Positions 29,614-40,235 of a DNA stretch of 64,000 nucleotides are shown here, piece after piece (the stretch's first letter is position 1; each line of letters starts with the position of its first letter). A program made the position numbers and the translations under genes. The notes under the pieces are model-generated. The model had not been told where the DNA came from. It saw only the letters and a list, made by a program, of their open reading frames with translations, and made no database searches. This DNA comes from Roseivivax sp. GX 12232 (GTDB taxonomy: Bacteria; Pseudomonadota; Alphaproteobacteria; Rhodobacterales; Rhodobacteraceae): assembly GCF_021272185.1 (NCBI RefSeq), contig NZ_JAJSEC010000008.1:124001-188000 (forward strand), in the 5' to 3' direction.

Positions 29614-29919
29614 ATGCCCGCACTCTGGATCGCCCATGTGCATGTGACCGACGCCGAGGCCTACGGCAAATACGCCGAGCTGGCCGGCCCCGCGATTGCC
29701 GCCCACGGCGGGTCCTTCGTGGCGCGCGGCGGCAAATACGTCGTGCTCGAGGGCAACAAGACCCGCGACGGCGCCGACCGCGAGCGCCACGTGGTGGCGC
29801 GCTTCCCCTCGGTCGAGGCGGCGGAGAGCTGCTACCGCTCCGAGGCCTACCAGGAAGCGCTGAGCCACGCCCGCGACGCCTCCGAGCGCGACCTGCTGAT
29901 CCTGGAGATCCCGGAGTAA
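29614..29919 (+). CDS. DUF1330 domain-containing protein
   Basis: A 101-aa dimeric alpha-beta-barrel (ferredoxin-like) protein of DUF1330. The typical segments are AHVHVTDAEAYGKYAELAGP, AHGGSFVARGGKYVVLEG and VARFPSVEAAESCYRSEAYQ with the DUF1330 W/YRS-xxYQ signature. No enzymatic role is established for the family. ATG 1 base after alaS with GGAGGA upstream, so it is co-transcribed with alaS. Confidence 0.88.
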   Translation: MPALWIAHVHVTDAEAYGKYAELAGPAIAAHGGSFVARGGKYVVLEGNKTRDGADRERHVVARFPSVEAAESCYRSEAYQEALSHARDASERDLLILEIPE

Positions 29920-29959
29920 GGGGTTGGGGCCGCTGCGCCGCCCTCAACCCGCACAACAG

Positions 29960-30124
29960 AGGGCGCGCGCCGGACCGGGGGCCGGCGCTACTGAGCTCTG
30001 AGCTGCGCGCTTTATCCCAGCAAGCTCAGGGCTAGGGCTGATCCAAGCACGCCACTCCAAGGAGCGCCGGCCCATCGGGCCGGTCCGGCGCGCGCCCGGC
30101 ACCTTCGGTGCTATTCGGGCGCGA
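29960..30124 (+). repeat. Structured 165-bp repeat, copy B
   Basis: Same element and orientation as the copy at 11882. The outer arms and the terminal GCGCCCG...CGGGCGC hairpin are conserved. The inner stem is CTGAGCT/AGCTCAG here instead of CTGACCTT/AAGGTCAG, so both sides changed together. It lies downstream of the DUF1330 gene and beyond the 3' end of the convergent typA. Confidence 0.8.
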
Positions 30125-30331
30125 GTGGCCGCAATTGGGCATGGTGTTTCTCAGACCAAGCGTTTGCACCGGTCGCGGTCTTGGCTTGTGGCTCGAGAAA
30201 GTCAGGGCCATAGCCAGCACATTCTCCCCGGCCTGAGCGGCACCCCCCAAACGAAAACGCAGCCACCAGGTGGGGGCGCCTCCGCCAGTTCCGTCAATCC
30301 AACCCCCGGGCGCCCTGCCCGGCCCGGCGCC

Positions 30332-32149
<1,818 letters not shown>

Positions 32150-32226
32150 GGGGAGTCCGTCTCGATTTGTGTGGTTGCGCGCGGCCTATCGCTGGGAGGG
32201 CCAAAAGGCCAGCCCTATTCGCAGAA

Positions 32227-32339
32227 GGGGCGGTTTGGGGGGCTGGGCTGGGGGAGTGGGTGGTTTGGGGGGATGTGCTGGGTCCGGGGGGTGGGCGGTT
32301 AGGTGATGTGCTGCACCTGGGGGTTGGGCGGTTTGGGGG
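32227..32339 (+). repeat. G-run-rich degenerate repeat upstream of typA
   Basis: Imperfect units of GGGCGGTTTGGGGGG and GGGGGATGTGCTG recur with at least eight runs of three or more G on the plus strand. It is non-coding in any convincing way and has potential to form G-quadruplex on the plus strand. It lies 80-190 bases upstream of the typA start codon. Confidence 0.5.
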
Positions 32340-32650
32340 CTTTTGGGTGCACAGTGTCGGAGAGGCGCGCGGCGCGGTTGCGGGTCGATGTCCGATCCGG
32401 CGGCGGATGGGTGTCCGGTCCAGTGGCGGATAGATGTCCGGGCGAGCGGCGCGGCCAAGGTTGAAGGGCAGCGGAACTGGCGGGCGAGGGCCAAGCGGTC
32501 GCGGAATTGCAGTGAAGAACACTCTCGGCCCGCCATCTCGGGCACTTCTCCGAGTGGTGAAGAACGCCCGCAAGATACCCATAGCCCTTTCCCAACCGAG
32601 CCCACTAGCCCCGGCATGCACAACCGCGCGCCCAGCCCGACCCGCCCCCA

Positions 32651-32816
32651 CTTGCGCCCGAATAGCATCGAAGATGCCGGGCGCGCGCCGGACCGGCCCC
32701 TTGGGCCGGCGCTCTTGTGGGCGAAGCGCATAGATCGCCGCTAGCCCTGACCTTGTTGAGATAAAGCGCCTCGCTCAAAGGGCAGCAGCGCCGGCCCCCG
32801 GTCCGGCGCGCGCCCT
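32651..32816 (-). repeat. Structured 166-bp repeat, copy C (inverted)
   Basis: The reverse complement reproduces copies A and B from AGAGGGCGCGCGCCGGACC to TTCGGGCGCAAG. The terminal small hairpin reads GCATC-TTC-GATGC instead of GCACC-TTC-GGTGC, a compensated double change. The inner stem has one mismatch (CTGCCCTT against AAGGTCAG). It lies upstream of typA, opposite in orientation to copy B. Confidence 0.8.
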
Positions 32817-32921
32817 CTGGTGGGGAGGGTGTGAGGGCGGCGGGTGGGGCTTCCGGGGTATCCGCGAAAAGACGGAGCATTGCGCCTGGGGGATCCGTGG
32901 CGGCAGTCCACGCTCGCGCCC

Positions 32922-33090
32922 GGACTCCACCAGAGGCCCGTCGGCAAACCGGGCACCACCAGAGGCCCGTCGGCACACCGAGCACCACCAGAGGCCGGTC
33001 AGCACACCGGCGACCACCAGAGGCCGGTCACACCGGACACCACCAAAGGCCCATCAGCAAACCCGACAGCAGCGGAAGCCTGTCAACACG
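32922..33090. repeat. Degenerate 29-bp tandem repeats
   Basis: Five to six head-to-tail units with consensus GCACCACCAGAGGCCSGTCRGCACACCGG, decaying rightwards into 25-26 base versions. There are no spacers, so this is a minisatellite-like array. The frames through it give Trp/Gly-rich or Pro/His-rich repeats with no start signal, so coding is unlikely. The rest of the 32150-33225 gap contains nothing else recognisable. Confidence 0.6.
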
Positions 33091-33225
33091 ACAGCCCCAT
33101 CAGCACGACGAACCGCACCAGCGGACCGCCCCACCCTCCCCAAGAAATGGGGGCGGCAGCCGCAGCCCCCGCCCCTCTCTCTCAAATCTGCCAACGGACA
33201 CACAACCAGCGCCCGCCGCGCGGCC

Positions 33226-34581
33226 TCACCCGTAGACCAGCCTCGGCAGCCAGATCACCGCCTCGGGGAAGAACATGCAGATCGCCAGGCCCACGATCTG
33301 CAGGAACAGGAAGGGCAGCGCCGCCTTGAAGATGTCGGTCATCGGGATCTCCGGGGGCGCCACGCCGCGCAGGTAGAAGAGCGCGTAGCCGAAGGGCGGC
33401 GACAAAAAGCTCATCTGCATGTTCACGAGGTAAAGCACCCCGAACCACAGCACCAGGTCGTCGGGGCTGTCGAGCCCGAAGGCCTGCGCCCCGAGCGCCT
33501 TCACGATCGGCACGAAGATCGGCACGCAGAGCAGCAGGATGCCCACCCAGTCGAGGAACATCCCCAGCGCCACCAGCAGGATCTGCATCAGGATCAGGAT
33601 GCCCCAAGGCCCGAGACCCGTCGCCGCCAGCGCGTCCTGCACGAACTGCTGGCCGCCCTCGAGCACGTAGAGCCCGACGAAGATGGTCGCGCCGAACATG
33701 ATCCAGATCACCATGGCGCTGGCCTTGAGCGTGGTCAGCGAGGCCTCGCGGATGGTCTGCCAGTCGAGCTTGCGGTGGATCGCCGCGACGATGAAGGCGC
33801 CGAAGGTGCCGATGCCCGCGGCCTCGACCGGGGTGGCGACGCCCGAGAAGATCACCCCCAGCACGATCACGATCAGCGCGATGGGCGCCGACATGTTGCC
33901 CAGAAGGCGGATCTTCTGCCGGGTCGGGATGCGCTCCTCGATGGGGATCGGCGGGCCGACCTGCGGGTTGATGTAGCTGCGCACCACCACGTAGACGATA
34001 TACATCCCCGACAGGATCATCCCCGGGATCACCGCCCCGATGAACAGCTCGCCCACCGATTGCTCGGCGACCACCGCGTAGATGATCGCCAGGATCGACG
34101 GCGGGATCAGGATGCCCAGCGTGCCGCCGGCCATGATCGAGCCCATGGCGATCTTCGGGTCGTAGCCGCGCTCGAGCATGGCCGGAAGCGCGATGATGCC
34201 CATGGTCACCACCGCCGCCCCGATCACGCCGACCATGGCCGCGAGCACCGTCGAGGCCAGGATCGTCGCCGCCGCGAGGCCGCCCTTCACGCCGCCCAGC
34301 ACCTTGTAGATCACGTCGAACATGTCGTTGATGATCCCCGCCCTCTCGAGCATGGCGGCCATGAAGATGAACAAGGGGATCGCCGAGAGCTGGTAGTTCG
34401 TCATCAGCGGGAAGATCCGCGAAGGCACGATGTTCAGCGCCCGCTCGTCGCCCAGCACAAACAGGAAGACGCAGGCCAGGCCGCCGGTGACGAAGGCCAG
34501 CGGCAGCCCCGCCATCAGCAGCGCCAGGAGCGAGCCGAACATGATCAGGGTGAGCCACCCGATTCCGATCTCAATTCCCAT
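33226..34581 (-). CDS. dctM: TRAP transporter large permease (DctM family)
   Basis: A 451-aa integral membrane protein with about 12 TM segments, the sodium-driven transport subunit of a TRAP importer. Characteristic features are the N-terminal GSLLALLMAGLPLAFVTGGL, the MAGGTLGILIPPSILAIIYAVVAEQSVGELF stretch (about 150-180) and the C-terminal NMQMSFLSPPFGYALFYLRG. It is 3 bases downstream of the small-subunit gene and last of the dctPQM operon. DctM variants of this type usually pair with long DctQ proteins. Confidence 0.93.
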   Translation of the reverse strand: MGIEIGIGWLTLIMFGSLLALLMAGLPLAFVTGGLACVFLFVLGDERALNIVPSRIFPLMTNYQLSAIPLFIFMAAMLERAGIINDMFDVIYKVLGGVKGGLAAATILASTVLAAMVGVIGAAVVTMGIIALPAMLERGYDPKIAMGSIMAGGTLGILIPPSILAIIYAVVAEQSVGELFIGAVIPGMILSGMYIVYVVVRSYINPQVGPPIPIEERIPTRQKIRLLGNMSAPIALIVIVLGVIFSGVATPVEAAGIGTFGAFIVAAIHRKLDWQTIREASLTTLKASAMVIWIMFGATIFVGLYVLEGGQQFVQDALAATGLGPWGILILMQILLVALGMFLDWVGILLLCVPIFVPIVKALGAQAFGLDSPDDLVLWFGVLYLVNMQMSFLSPPFGYALFYLRGVAPPEIPMTDIFKAALPFLFLQIVGLAICMFFPEAVIWLPRLVYG

Positions 34582-34584
34582 GGA

Positions 34585-35895
34585 TCAGGCCTCCCCGCGC
34601 ACGAGGGTGCGGACGTCTTTGGACAGTTTCGACACGCCCTGGAGCACCAGGAGCACGGCGCCGACCACCATCACCCATTTCATGGGCCACAAGGGCACCT
34701 CCCATTCGTTGAAGGAAATCTCGCCCCAGCGGATGTTGGGGTCGGTCCATTGCGACAGCGACCACCCCGAGAGCATCTCGGTCGTGGCGATCTCGCCGCG
34801 CGCCCAGCTGCTGATCAGCCCGTTGCCCGAGGGCACGGCGATGGCGTCCATCGCGAAGATGTAGCTGGTCGCCAAGAGCGTGCCGGCGAAGATGAAGAAG
34901 AAGATCGAGGTCAGCAGGTCGACCACCGCCTTCCGCCGGGTCGAGAGCTCGGCGTAGAAGATGTCCACCCGGACGTGCTGTTCGGTCAGCATCGCGTAGG
35001 AGCCCGCGATGAGATACTGCATGCCGAACATCAGATACATCGCCTCATGCGCCCAGTTGGTCGGCGCGTTGAAGACGTAGCGCGAGATCACCTCGAAGTA
35101 GTAGACGAAGACCGCGATCACCGCCCAGTAGGCGGTGAACTCGCCGGCATAGAGGCAGAGCCGGTCGATCCAGTTCGAGGCGTAGCGCGCGTCGTCCTCC
35201 ATGACGCCGATGCCCGCCTCCTGCAGCTTGCGGTCGTTCTCGGAGAGCGTGTCGTCGGGCAGCTGCGCATTGGCCTTGGAGACCAGGCGCGGCAGAAGCA
35301 GCGCATCGAGCAGGATCAAGGCCAGGAGCAGGTAGAAGGCGTAATCCGCCACCTGGTTCCAGAACAGCCGGTCACCGCGCGCGGCGCTCAGCGGCGCCTC
35401 GAGCTCGGTCAGCGCGACGCCGGCCTCGTCGATCCGGGCCTGGCCCTGTTCGATGGTCCGCTCGGCGCGCTCGACCCGGCGCTCGGCGGCGCGTTTCTGG
35501 AAGGAGCCCTCCTCGGCGGCCTCGAAATCCGCCCGGTAGCCCGCGATCTCCGAGCGCGCCTCGGAGACGCGTTCTTCCTCGCGCTCGAGCGTGCGCAGCG
35601 CGACGCGCTCCTCGTTGGCGTAGTTCGAGACCTCGGTGCGCGCCTCCTGGCCCTGGCCGTTGGCGAAGAGGATCGCCAGGAAGATCGGCAGGAAGATGAA
35701 GCCCAGGAGGTTCTTGAGGTAGAACCTGTGCAGCCCCAGCATCCCGCCGGTCACCAGGATCATGTAGCCCAGCGGCAGCGAATAGGTCTTGCGTTGGACC
35801 TTGGGGCGCCGCGCCAGCGACATGGCGATGAGCGGGAAGACGATCAGCCCCACCCAGTAAAGCCAGTGCGGCAGCGTGAAACTCAGATCGGGCAT
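34585..35895 (-). CDS. dctQ: TRAP transporter small permease with N-terminal TM2-like and coiled-coil extension
   Basis: A 436-aa protein, more than twice the usual DctQ length (about 170-200). Residues 5-75 are three hydrophobic segments including GGMLGLHRFYLKNLLGFIF, the signature of a TM2 domain. Residues 80-165 form a charged heptad-rich coiled coil (EREEERVSEARSEIAGYRAD). A TM segment follows, and residues from about 240 form the ordinary DctQ four-TM unit with VISRYVFNAPTNWAHEAMYL. The start ATG is MPDLSFTLPHWLYWVG. The extension's role is unknown; it may gate or tether the transporter. Confidence 0.85.
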   Translation of the reverse strand: MPDLSFTLPHWLYWVGLIVFPLIAMSLARRPKVQRKTYSLPLGYMILVTGGMLGLHRFYLKNLLGFIFLPIFLAILFANGQGQEARTEVSNYANEERVALRTLEREEERVSEARSEIAGYRADFEAAEEGSFQKRAAERRVERAERTIEQGQARIDEAGVALTELEAPLSAARGDRLFWNQVADYAFYLLLALILLDALLLPRLVSKANAQLPDDTLSENDRKLQEAGIGVMEDDARYASNWIDRLCLYAGEFTAYWAVIAVFVYYFEVISRYVFNAPTNWAHEAMYLMFGMQYLIAGSYAMLTEQHVRVDIFYAELSTRRKAVVDLLTSIFFFIFAGTLLATSYIFAMDAIAVPSGNGLISSWARGEIATTEMLSGWSLSQWTDPNIRWGEISFNEWEVPLWPMKWVMVVGAVLLVLQGVSKLSKDVRTLVRGEA

Positions 35896-36004
35896 GGAAT
35901 GTCCCTTGTTGTTGTCGCGCGATCGCCCCTCGGACACGGGGCATCCGCCCGGCGCGGGGCAACGCGCCGGGCGGCTCTCTGGGGGCGGCCGGGCCGCGCC
36001 CGGC

Positions 36005-37102
36005 TCAGAGGTCCAGCGTCAGACCGTCGGTCAGCGCCGGGTCGACATAGCCGAGCGAGCCGGACTGCATGTAGTCGAGCTGGATCTTGAAGACCCGCGC
36101 CGCGTTCGGATCGCGGTTGGCATAGTCGAACCAGATCGGCACGGCGACCTCGGTCATCAGCGCCACGTCGTCCTGGCTGAGGCGGGTGACCTCGGTGCCG
36201 TCGGCCTCGAACTTCTCCCAGGCCTCCTGGTCGGCCTTCTGGATCGCCGCGTGGTGCATGTCGGAATAGACGTGGGTCTCCATCTCGACGAATTGCTGCA
36301 TCTCGGGCGAGAGCGCGTTCCAGGCGTCCATGCCCACGGTGATGTCCATGAGGTCGACCGGCTGGTAGAGCGACATGAAGCCCGGCGGGCCCATGACGAT
36401 GTAGTCGGTCACCTGGCTGAAGCCGAGCGCGTAGTTCACCGCCGGGCCCACGTAGTCGGCCACGTCGATGGTGCCCTTCTCCAGCGCCGGGAAGATCTCC
36501 GAGCCCGGCAGAACCGTGGTCTCGGCTCCGATCTCGGTGAAGACCTCCGCCACCATGCCGCCCGGCAGGCGCATCTTGCGGCCGGCGAAATCGTCGATCG
36601 AGCGGATCGGCACCTTGGAGTGGATGATGTTCGGCCCGTGGTGCACGGGGCCCACGAACATCATGTTCTGTTCGGCGAAGAGCTCGCGCGCGATCTCGAG
36701 CCCGCCGAGGCCGTAGTAGAAGACGTCCCATTCGTGCGGGTTGCGCAGACCCAGCGGATAGGAGGTCAGGAAGGTGGCCGCCGGCACGATGCCCTGGCCG
36801 TAGATGGTGAAGGGGTTGATCGCGTCCAGAACGCCGTTCTTCACCGCGTCGTAAAGCTGGAAGTCGCCCACGACGTCATTGGCGCCGAAGGGCTGGAAGG
36901 CCAGCTCGCCGCCGGACTTCTCCTGGATCGTGGCGCACCAGTCCTTGAAGATCTGCAGGCCGGCCCCGCCGGGCCAGGAGGTCTGGATCTTCCAGGTGGT
37001 GCCATGCGACGCGGCTGACGCGACATGCGGCGCGGCAAGCGTCGCCGCCCCCGCCCCTGCAATCGTGCGCAGCGCGGAGCGCCGTGTTGTGATGGTCTTC
37101 AT
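36005..37102 (-). CDS. dctP: TRAP transporter periplasmic solute-binding protein (DctP family)
   Basis: A 365-aa DctP-type receptor. The N-terminus MKTITTRRSALRTIAGAGAA looks like a twin-arginine signal, with cleavage near ASA at 30-32. The mature part has WKIQTSWPGGAGLQIFKDW and the substrate-anchoring segment GRKMRLPGGMVAEVFTEIGA, whose Arg normally binds a carboxylate, then IFPALEKGTIDVADYVGPA. This resembles the TakP-like 2-oxoacid group, so a carboxylic acid substrate is probable. Start ATG follows GGGAGGAC; that Shine-Dalgarno sequence lies in a possible hairpin. Confidence 0.9.
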   Translation of the reverse strand: MKTITTRRSALRTIAGAGAATLAAPHVASAASHGTTWKIQTSWPGGAGLQIFKDWCATIQEKSGGELAFQPFGANDVVGDFQLYDAVKNGVLDAINPFTIYGQGIVPAATFLTSYPLGLRNPHEWDVFYYGLGGLEIARELFAEQNMMFVGPVHHGPNIIHSKVPIRSIDDFAGRKMRLPGGMVAEVFTEIGAETTVLPGSEIFPALEKGTIDVADYVGPAVNYALGFSQVTDYIVMGPPGFMSLYQPVDLMDITVGMDAWNALSPEMQQFVEMETHVYSDMHHAAIQKADQEAWEKFEADGTEVTRLSQDDVALMTEVAVPIWFDYANRDPNAARVFKIQLDYMQSGSLGYVDPALTDGLTLDL

Positions 37103-37108
37103 GATGTC

Positions 37109-37135
37109 CTCCCAAGATATTCTTGCTTTTGGGAG
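37109..37135 (-). promoter_or_regulatory. Leader hairpin that could mask the dctP ribosome binding site
   Basis: In the dctP transcript CUCCCAA and UUGGGAG form a 7-bp stem around a 13-base loop; the right arm contains the Shine-Dalgarno GGGAG, six bases before the AUG. Whether this regulates translation is untested. The remaining intergenic sequence to 37444 holds no other recognisable element. Confidence 0.4.
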
Positions 37136-37444
37136 GAGAAGGGACATGCGTCACGCGCGCCGCTCAGGCGCGGCGCGGGCCCGCAGGAACCATCGACCGT
37201 CTGGTCGGGCTGCGACCCTCCTCCCGCAGCCAAGGCTAGGGGTTGCGACAGTCGCGGCAAGGAATTTCGTAGCTGCGGCGCGGCGTTACCGCTCTCAATC
37301 GGGGGCCTTTGGCGGGGGAATTTGGGTTCCAGTTGGGGAAGGTTGGCGGGGTAGGTTTTGCCGTGCGCCGGACACGCATTCGGTGGGTCGCACCAAGTTT
37401 TCCACGCAAAGCGCCCTGCCCTCACACTCCGCTCAGCGCGGGCT

Positions 37445-38986
37445 TCAGCCCTGCTCCGAGAGCTGCCGCGCAAGCGCCAGGTCGCCCGCGATCTCGGCCT
37501 CGGCGCGGGCCTGGGCGTCGCGTTCGCGCAGGCGCAGCACGTAGGAGGGATGCCAGGTCACCAGAAGCTCGGTGCCGTCGGCCAGCGTCTCGACCCGGCC
37601 GCGCCGCCGCGACAGCGCCCCGCCCTGCCCGGTCAGCGCCTCGGCGGCGGTGGCACCCATGGCCAGCACCACCCTGGGGCGCACGAGCTGGCGTTCGAGG
37701 TCGAGCCACCAGCGGCAGGCCTCGACCTCGCCCGCATCGGGGCGCTGGTGGATGCGCCGCCGCCCGCGCGGGGTGAACTTGAAGTGCTTGACCGCATTGG
37801 TGACGAAGGCCGCCGAGCGCTCCACCCCGGCGCGCGCCAGGCTCCGGTCGAAAACTGCGCCCGCGGGCCCCACGAAGGGCCGCCCCGCGAGGTCCTCGCG
37901 GTCGCCGGGCTGTTCGCCAACGATCATCAGGGGCGCGCCGACCGGCCCTTCGCCGGGCACCGCCTGGGTGGCGTGACGGCAGAGCCCGCAGCGGGCACAG
38001 GCGCCGACCTCCTGCGCGAGCGTCGCCACCGGCCCTTCGGGCGCGGGCTTGGCCAGCACCCGGGCGGCATGGTCGCGCAGCGCCAGCGCGCGGCGGTCGG
38101 GCGCGGCGGCGGGGGCGGCCTCGGCCATGGCACGCACCCGCGCCTCGGCTCCGGCGACAAGCCCCGGGATCAGCTCGGCCTCGGGCAGGTTCTTCCAGTA
38201 TTTCTTGGGCATTTCCGCGCACATGGCCTTCACCATGAGCCGCGCGGGATTGAAGATCGAGGCGTAGTAGGTGCGCCAGAGATCCTCGGTCGCATCCTCG
38301 GGCGGAGGACGGGTCTCGCCGGTCTCCTCGAAGCTGAGGCGGCCATTTTCGAAGCGGGCGGTCAGATGCGGGGTGGCGATGACCCAGTCCATGTCGCCGA
38401 AGCGCTTGGCGAAGAAGGGCGCGCCGCGTTCGAGGCAGGGATGCTCGGGCTCGAACCAGGCGGCGAAGGCGCGGCGCGGGCCCCGGGCGGGCAATTCGCG
38501 GAAGCGCACGAAGGCGTGCATCTTGTGCACGTCGCGGCCCACGGATCTCGCCGCCTCAAGCGCCCAGCGCACGTCCCGGTCGGAGCGGTCGCCCCAGGCC
38601 GCGCGGCCCGCCGAAAGCGCCAGCACCAGCCGGTAGGCCCGGGCGAAGCGTTCGGGGTCGGAATGGCAGAGCGCCGCTTCGATGGTGGCGATGGCGGCCT
38701 TGGGCAGGCGCAACTCGCGCGACGGGTCGGACGAAGGGGTGGCCGTGGCTGAGGCTGCCCCAGCCGCGCCGTCCCCGGCCGCAAACAGGCCGTCGCTCAT
38801 CCCGGCAACCGGCGCGTCACCGGCCCCGGCCCCTCCATCCCCCGCCGCATCCGCGAACAGATCCGGCGCCGCCTCGCCCACCGACCAGACCAGGTCCTCG
38901 GGCGCGACACCGGCCCGTGCGAGCGCCCGCGCCTCGCGGCGCCAGGCGGCCACCGTGCCGACCCGGGGCAGAACCACCCGCCGCAT
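37445..38986 (-). CDS. udgX: DUF4130-UdgX fusion: uracil-DNA glycosylase family protein linked to radical SAM
   Basis: A 513-aa two-part protein. Residues 1-290 correspond to the DUF4130 (TIGR03915-type) module that travels with a radical SAM protein; it is interrupted by a low-complexity Gly/Ala linker at about 45-88. Residues 320-513 are a UdgX-type family 4 uracil-DNA glycosylase. The FeS cysteines are Cys330, Cys333 (or Cys336) and Cys424, the motif GEQPGDREDLAGRPF starts at 357, and the UdgX loop RRRIH has His413, equivalent to the His that bonds covalently to the uracil site. HPSYVLR begins at 479. It shares one base with the upstream radical SAM gene. Confidence 0.92.
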   Translation of the reverse strand: MRRVVLPRVGTVAAWRREARALARAGVAPEDLVWSVGEAAPDLFADAAGDGGAGAGDAPVAGMSDGLFAAGDGAAGAASATATPSSDPSRELRLPKAAIATIEAALCHSDPERFARAYRLVLALSAGRAAWGDRSDRDVRWALEAARSVGRDVHKMHAFVRFRELPARGPRRAFAAWFEPEHPCLERGAPFFAKRFGDMDWVIATPHLTARFENGRLSFEETGETRPPPEDATEDLWRTYYASIFNPARLMVKAMCAEMPKKYWKNLPEAELIPGLVAGAEARVRAMAEAAPAAAPDRRALALRDHAARVLAKPAPEGPVATLAQEVGACARCGLCRHATQAVPGEGPVGAPLMIVGEQPGDREDLAGRPFVGPAGAVFDRSLARAGVERSAAFVTNAVKHFKFTPRGRRRIHQRPDAGEVEACRWWLDLERQLVRPRVVLAMGATAAEALTGQGGALSRRRGRVETLADGTELLVTWHPSYVLRLRERDAQARAEAEIAGDLALARQLSEQG

Positions 38987-40218
38987 CAGATCAGCGACAG
39001 CTGCTCGGGCGGCGGGGCGAAGCGGGCGCGCAGGTGCTCGGCCTCGAGCAGGCCGCGCGGGCTCCAGCCGGCGCAGGTGATGAAGGGCTGCGCCTTCTTC
39101 ATCACCGCGCCCATGGCCTTGAGGTGTTCGTAGCGCACCAGCCCCCGCCGCCGAGCCGAAAGCACCCGCCCCACGGTCTTGGTGCCGAAGCCCGGCACCC
39201 GCAGCAGCTCCTCGCGGCTGGCGCGGTTCACGTCGACCGGGAAGTGCTCCCGATGGGCCAGCGCCCAGGCGGTCTTGGGGTCGATGTCGAGGTCGAGCAT
39301 CCCCGAGGCGCCGCCGATCTCCTCGACCCCGAAATCGTAGAAGCGCAGGAGCCAGTCGGCCTGATAGAGCCGGTGTTCGCGCAAGAGCGGCGCGGGCTTC
39401 AGGGGCAGCGCCTTGGCCGGGTCGGGGATCGGCGAGAAGGCCGAGTAATAGACCCGGCTCAGCCCGTAGCTTGCGTAGAGATCCGAGCTTTGCGTCAGGA
39501 TCGTCCGGTCGTTGGCCGCATCCGCCCCGACGATGACCTGCGTCGACTGGCCGGCGGGCGCGAAGCGCGCGGGCCGCTTGCCGCGCCAGCTCCGCCCGCT
39601 GCGGCTGTCCTCGCGCTTCATGCGCACATCGGCCATGGAGCGCTTGATCCCGCCCGCGTCCTTCTCCGGCGCGAGGTCCTTCAGCGAGGTCTCGGTCGGC
39701 ATCTCGATGTTGATCGACAGCCGGTCGGCGTAGCGCCCGGCGGCGTCGATCAGCTCGGGGCTGGCGTCGGGGATGGTCTTGAGGTGGATGTAGCCGCGAA
39801 AGCCCTCCTCCTCGCGCAGCTTCCGGGCGATGCGCACCATGTCGGCCATGGTGTCGTCGGGCGAGCGGATGATGCCCGAGGACAGGAACAGCCCCTCGAT
39901 GTAGTTGCGGCGGTAGAACTCTACCGTCAGATGCACGACCTCCTCGACCGAGAAACGCGCGCGCTCCACCCGGCTCGAGGCGCGGTTGATGCAATAGGCG
40001 CAATCGTAGATGCAGAAGTTCGTCATCAGGATCTTCAGAAGCGAGATGCAGCGCCCGTCCGGGGCATAGGCGTGGCAGATGCCCGAGCCGCCCGAGGAGC
40101 CGAGCCCGCCGCCGTCGCGGCTGTCGCGCCGCTCGCCCCCCGATGACGCGCAGGAGGCATCGTATTTCGCCGCATCGGAAAGGATCGCGAGTTTTTCGGA
40201 AAGTGACCGCTGTGCCAT
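38986..40218 (-). CDS. Putative DNA modification/repair radical SAM protein
   Basis: A 410-aa radical SAM enzyme of the UDG-linked type (TIGR03916). The cluster motif is CIYDCAYC with Cys69, Cys73 and Cys76. A Ser/Gly-rich insertion sits at about 24-46. The C-terminal part (from about 320) has helix-hairpin-helix character (VNRASREELLRVPGFGTKTV), suggesting DNA binding. The reaction is unknown. It is first in a two-gene operon with the DUF4130-UdgX gene (TGATG overlap). The ATG is only 2 bases from a LexA-type box and has no Shine-Dalgarno, so a leaderless transcript is likely. Confidence 0.9.
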   Translation of the reverse strand: MAQRSLSEKLAILSDAAKYDASCASSGGERRDSRDGGGLGSSGGSGICHAYAPDGRCISLLKILMTNFCIYDCAYCINRASSRVERARFSVEEVVHLTVEFYRRNYIEGLFLSSGIIRSPDDTMADMVRIARKLREEEGFRGYIHLKTIPDASPELIDAAGRYADRLSINIEMPTETSLKDLAPEKDAGGIKRSMADVRMKREDSRSGRSWRGKRPARFAPAGQSTQVIVGADAANDRTILTQSSDLYASYGLSRVYYSAFSPIPDPAKALPLKPAPLLREHRLYQADWLLRFYDFGVEEIGGASGMLDLDIDPKTAWALAHREHFPVDVNRASREELLRVPGFGTKTVGRVLSARRRGLVRYEHLKAMGAVMKKAQPFITCAGWSPRGLLEAEHLRARFAPPPEQLSLI

Positions 40219-40220
40219 GT

Positions 40221-40235
40221 GTTCACTTTATGTTC
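40221..40235. promoter_or_regulatory. LexA-type (SOS) box overlapping the promoter of the radical SAM-UdgX operon
   Basis: GTTCACTTTATGTTC is an exact GTTC-N7-GTTC site. On the minus strand it contains the -10 hexamer CATAAA (plus 40227-40232); a -35-like TTGCTT (plus 40249-40254) lies 16 bases upstream. LexA bound here would block RNA polymerase. Transcription would begin at about 40218-40220, at or next to the ATG. Confidence 0.8.

Noticed and set aside
32186-32731. Proline-rich frames upstream of typA
   Set aside because: Product of the low-complexity G-run and GATGTCCG repeats; no start signal and no known domain.
32922-33090. Possible CRISPR array
   Set aside because: Units are directly adjacent without unique spacers, lengths vary and no cas gene is near; it is a tandem repeat.
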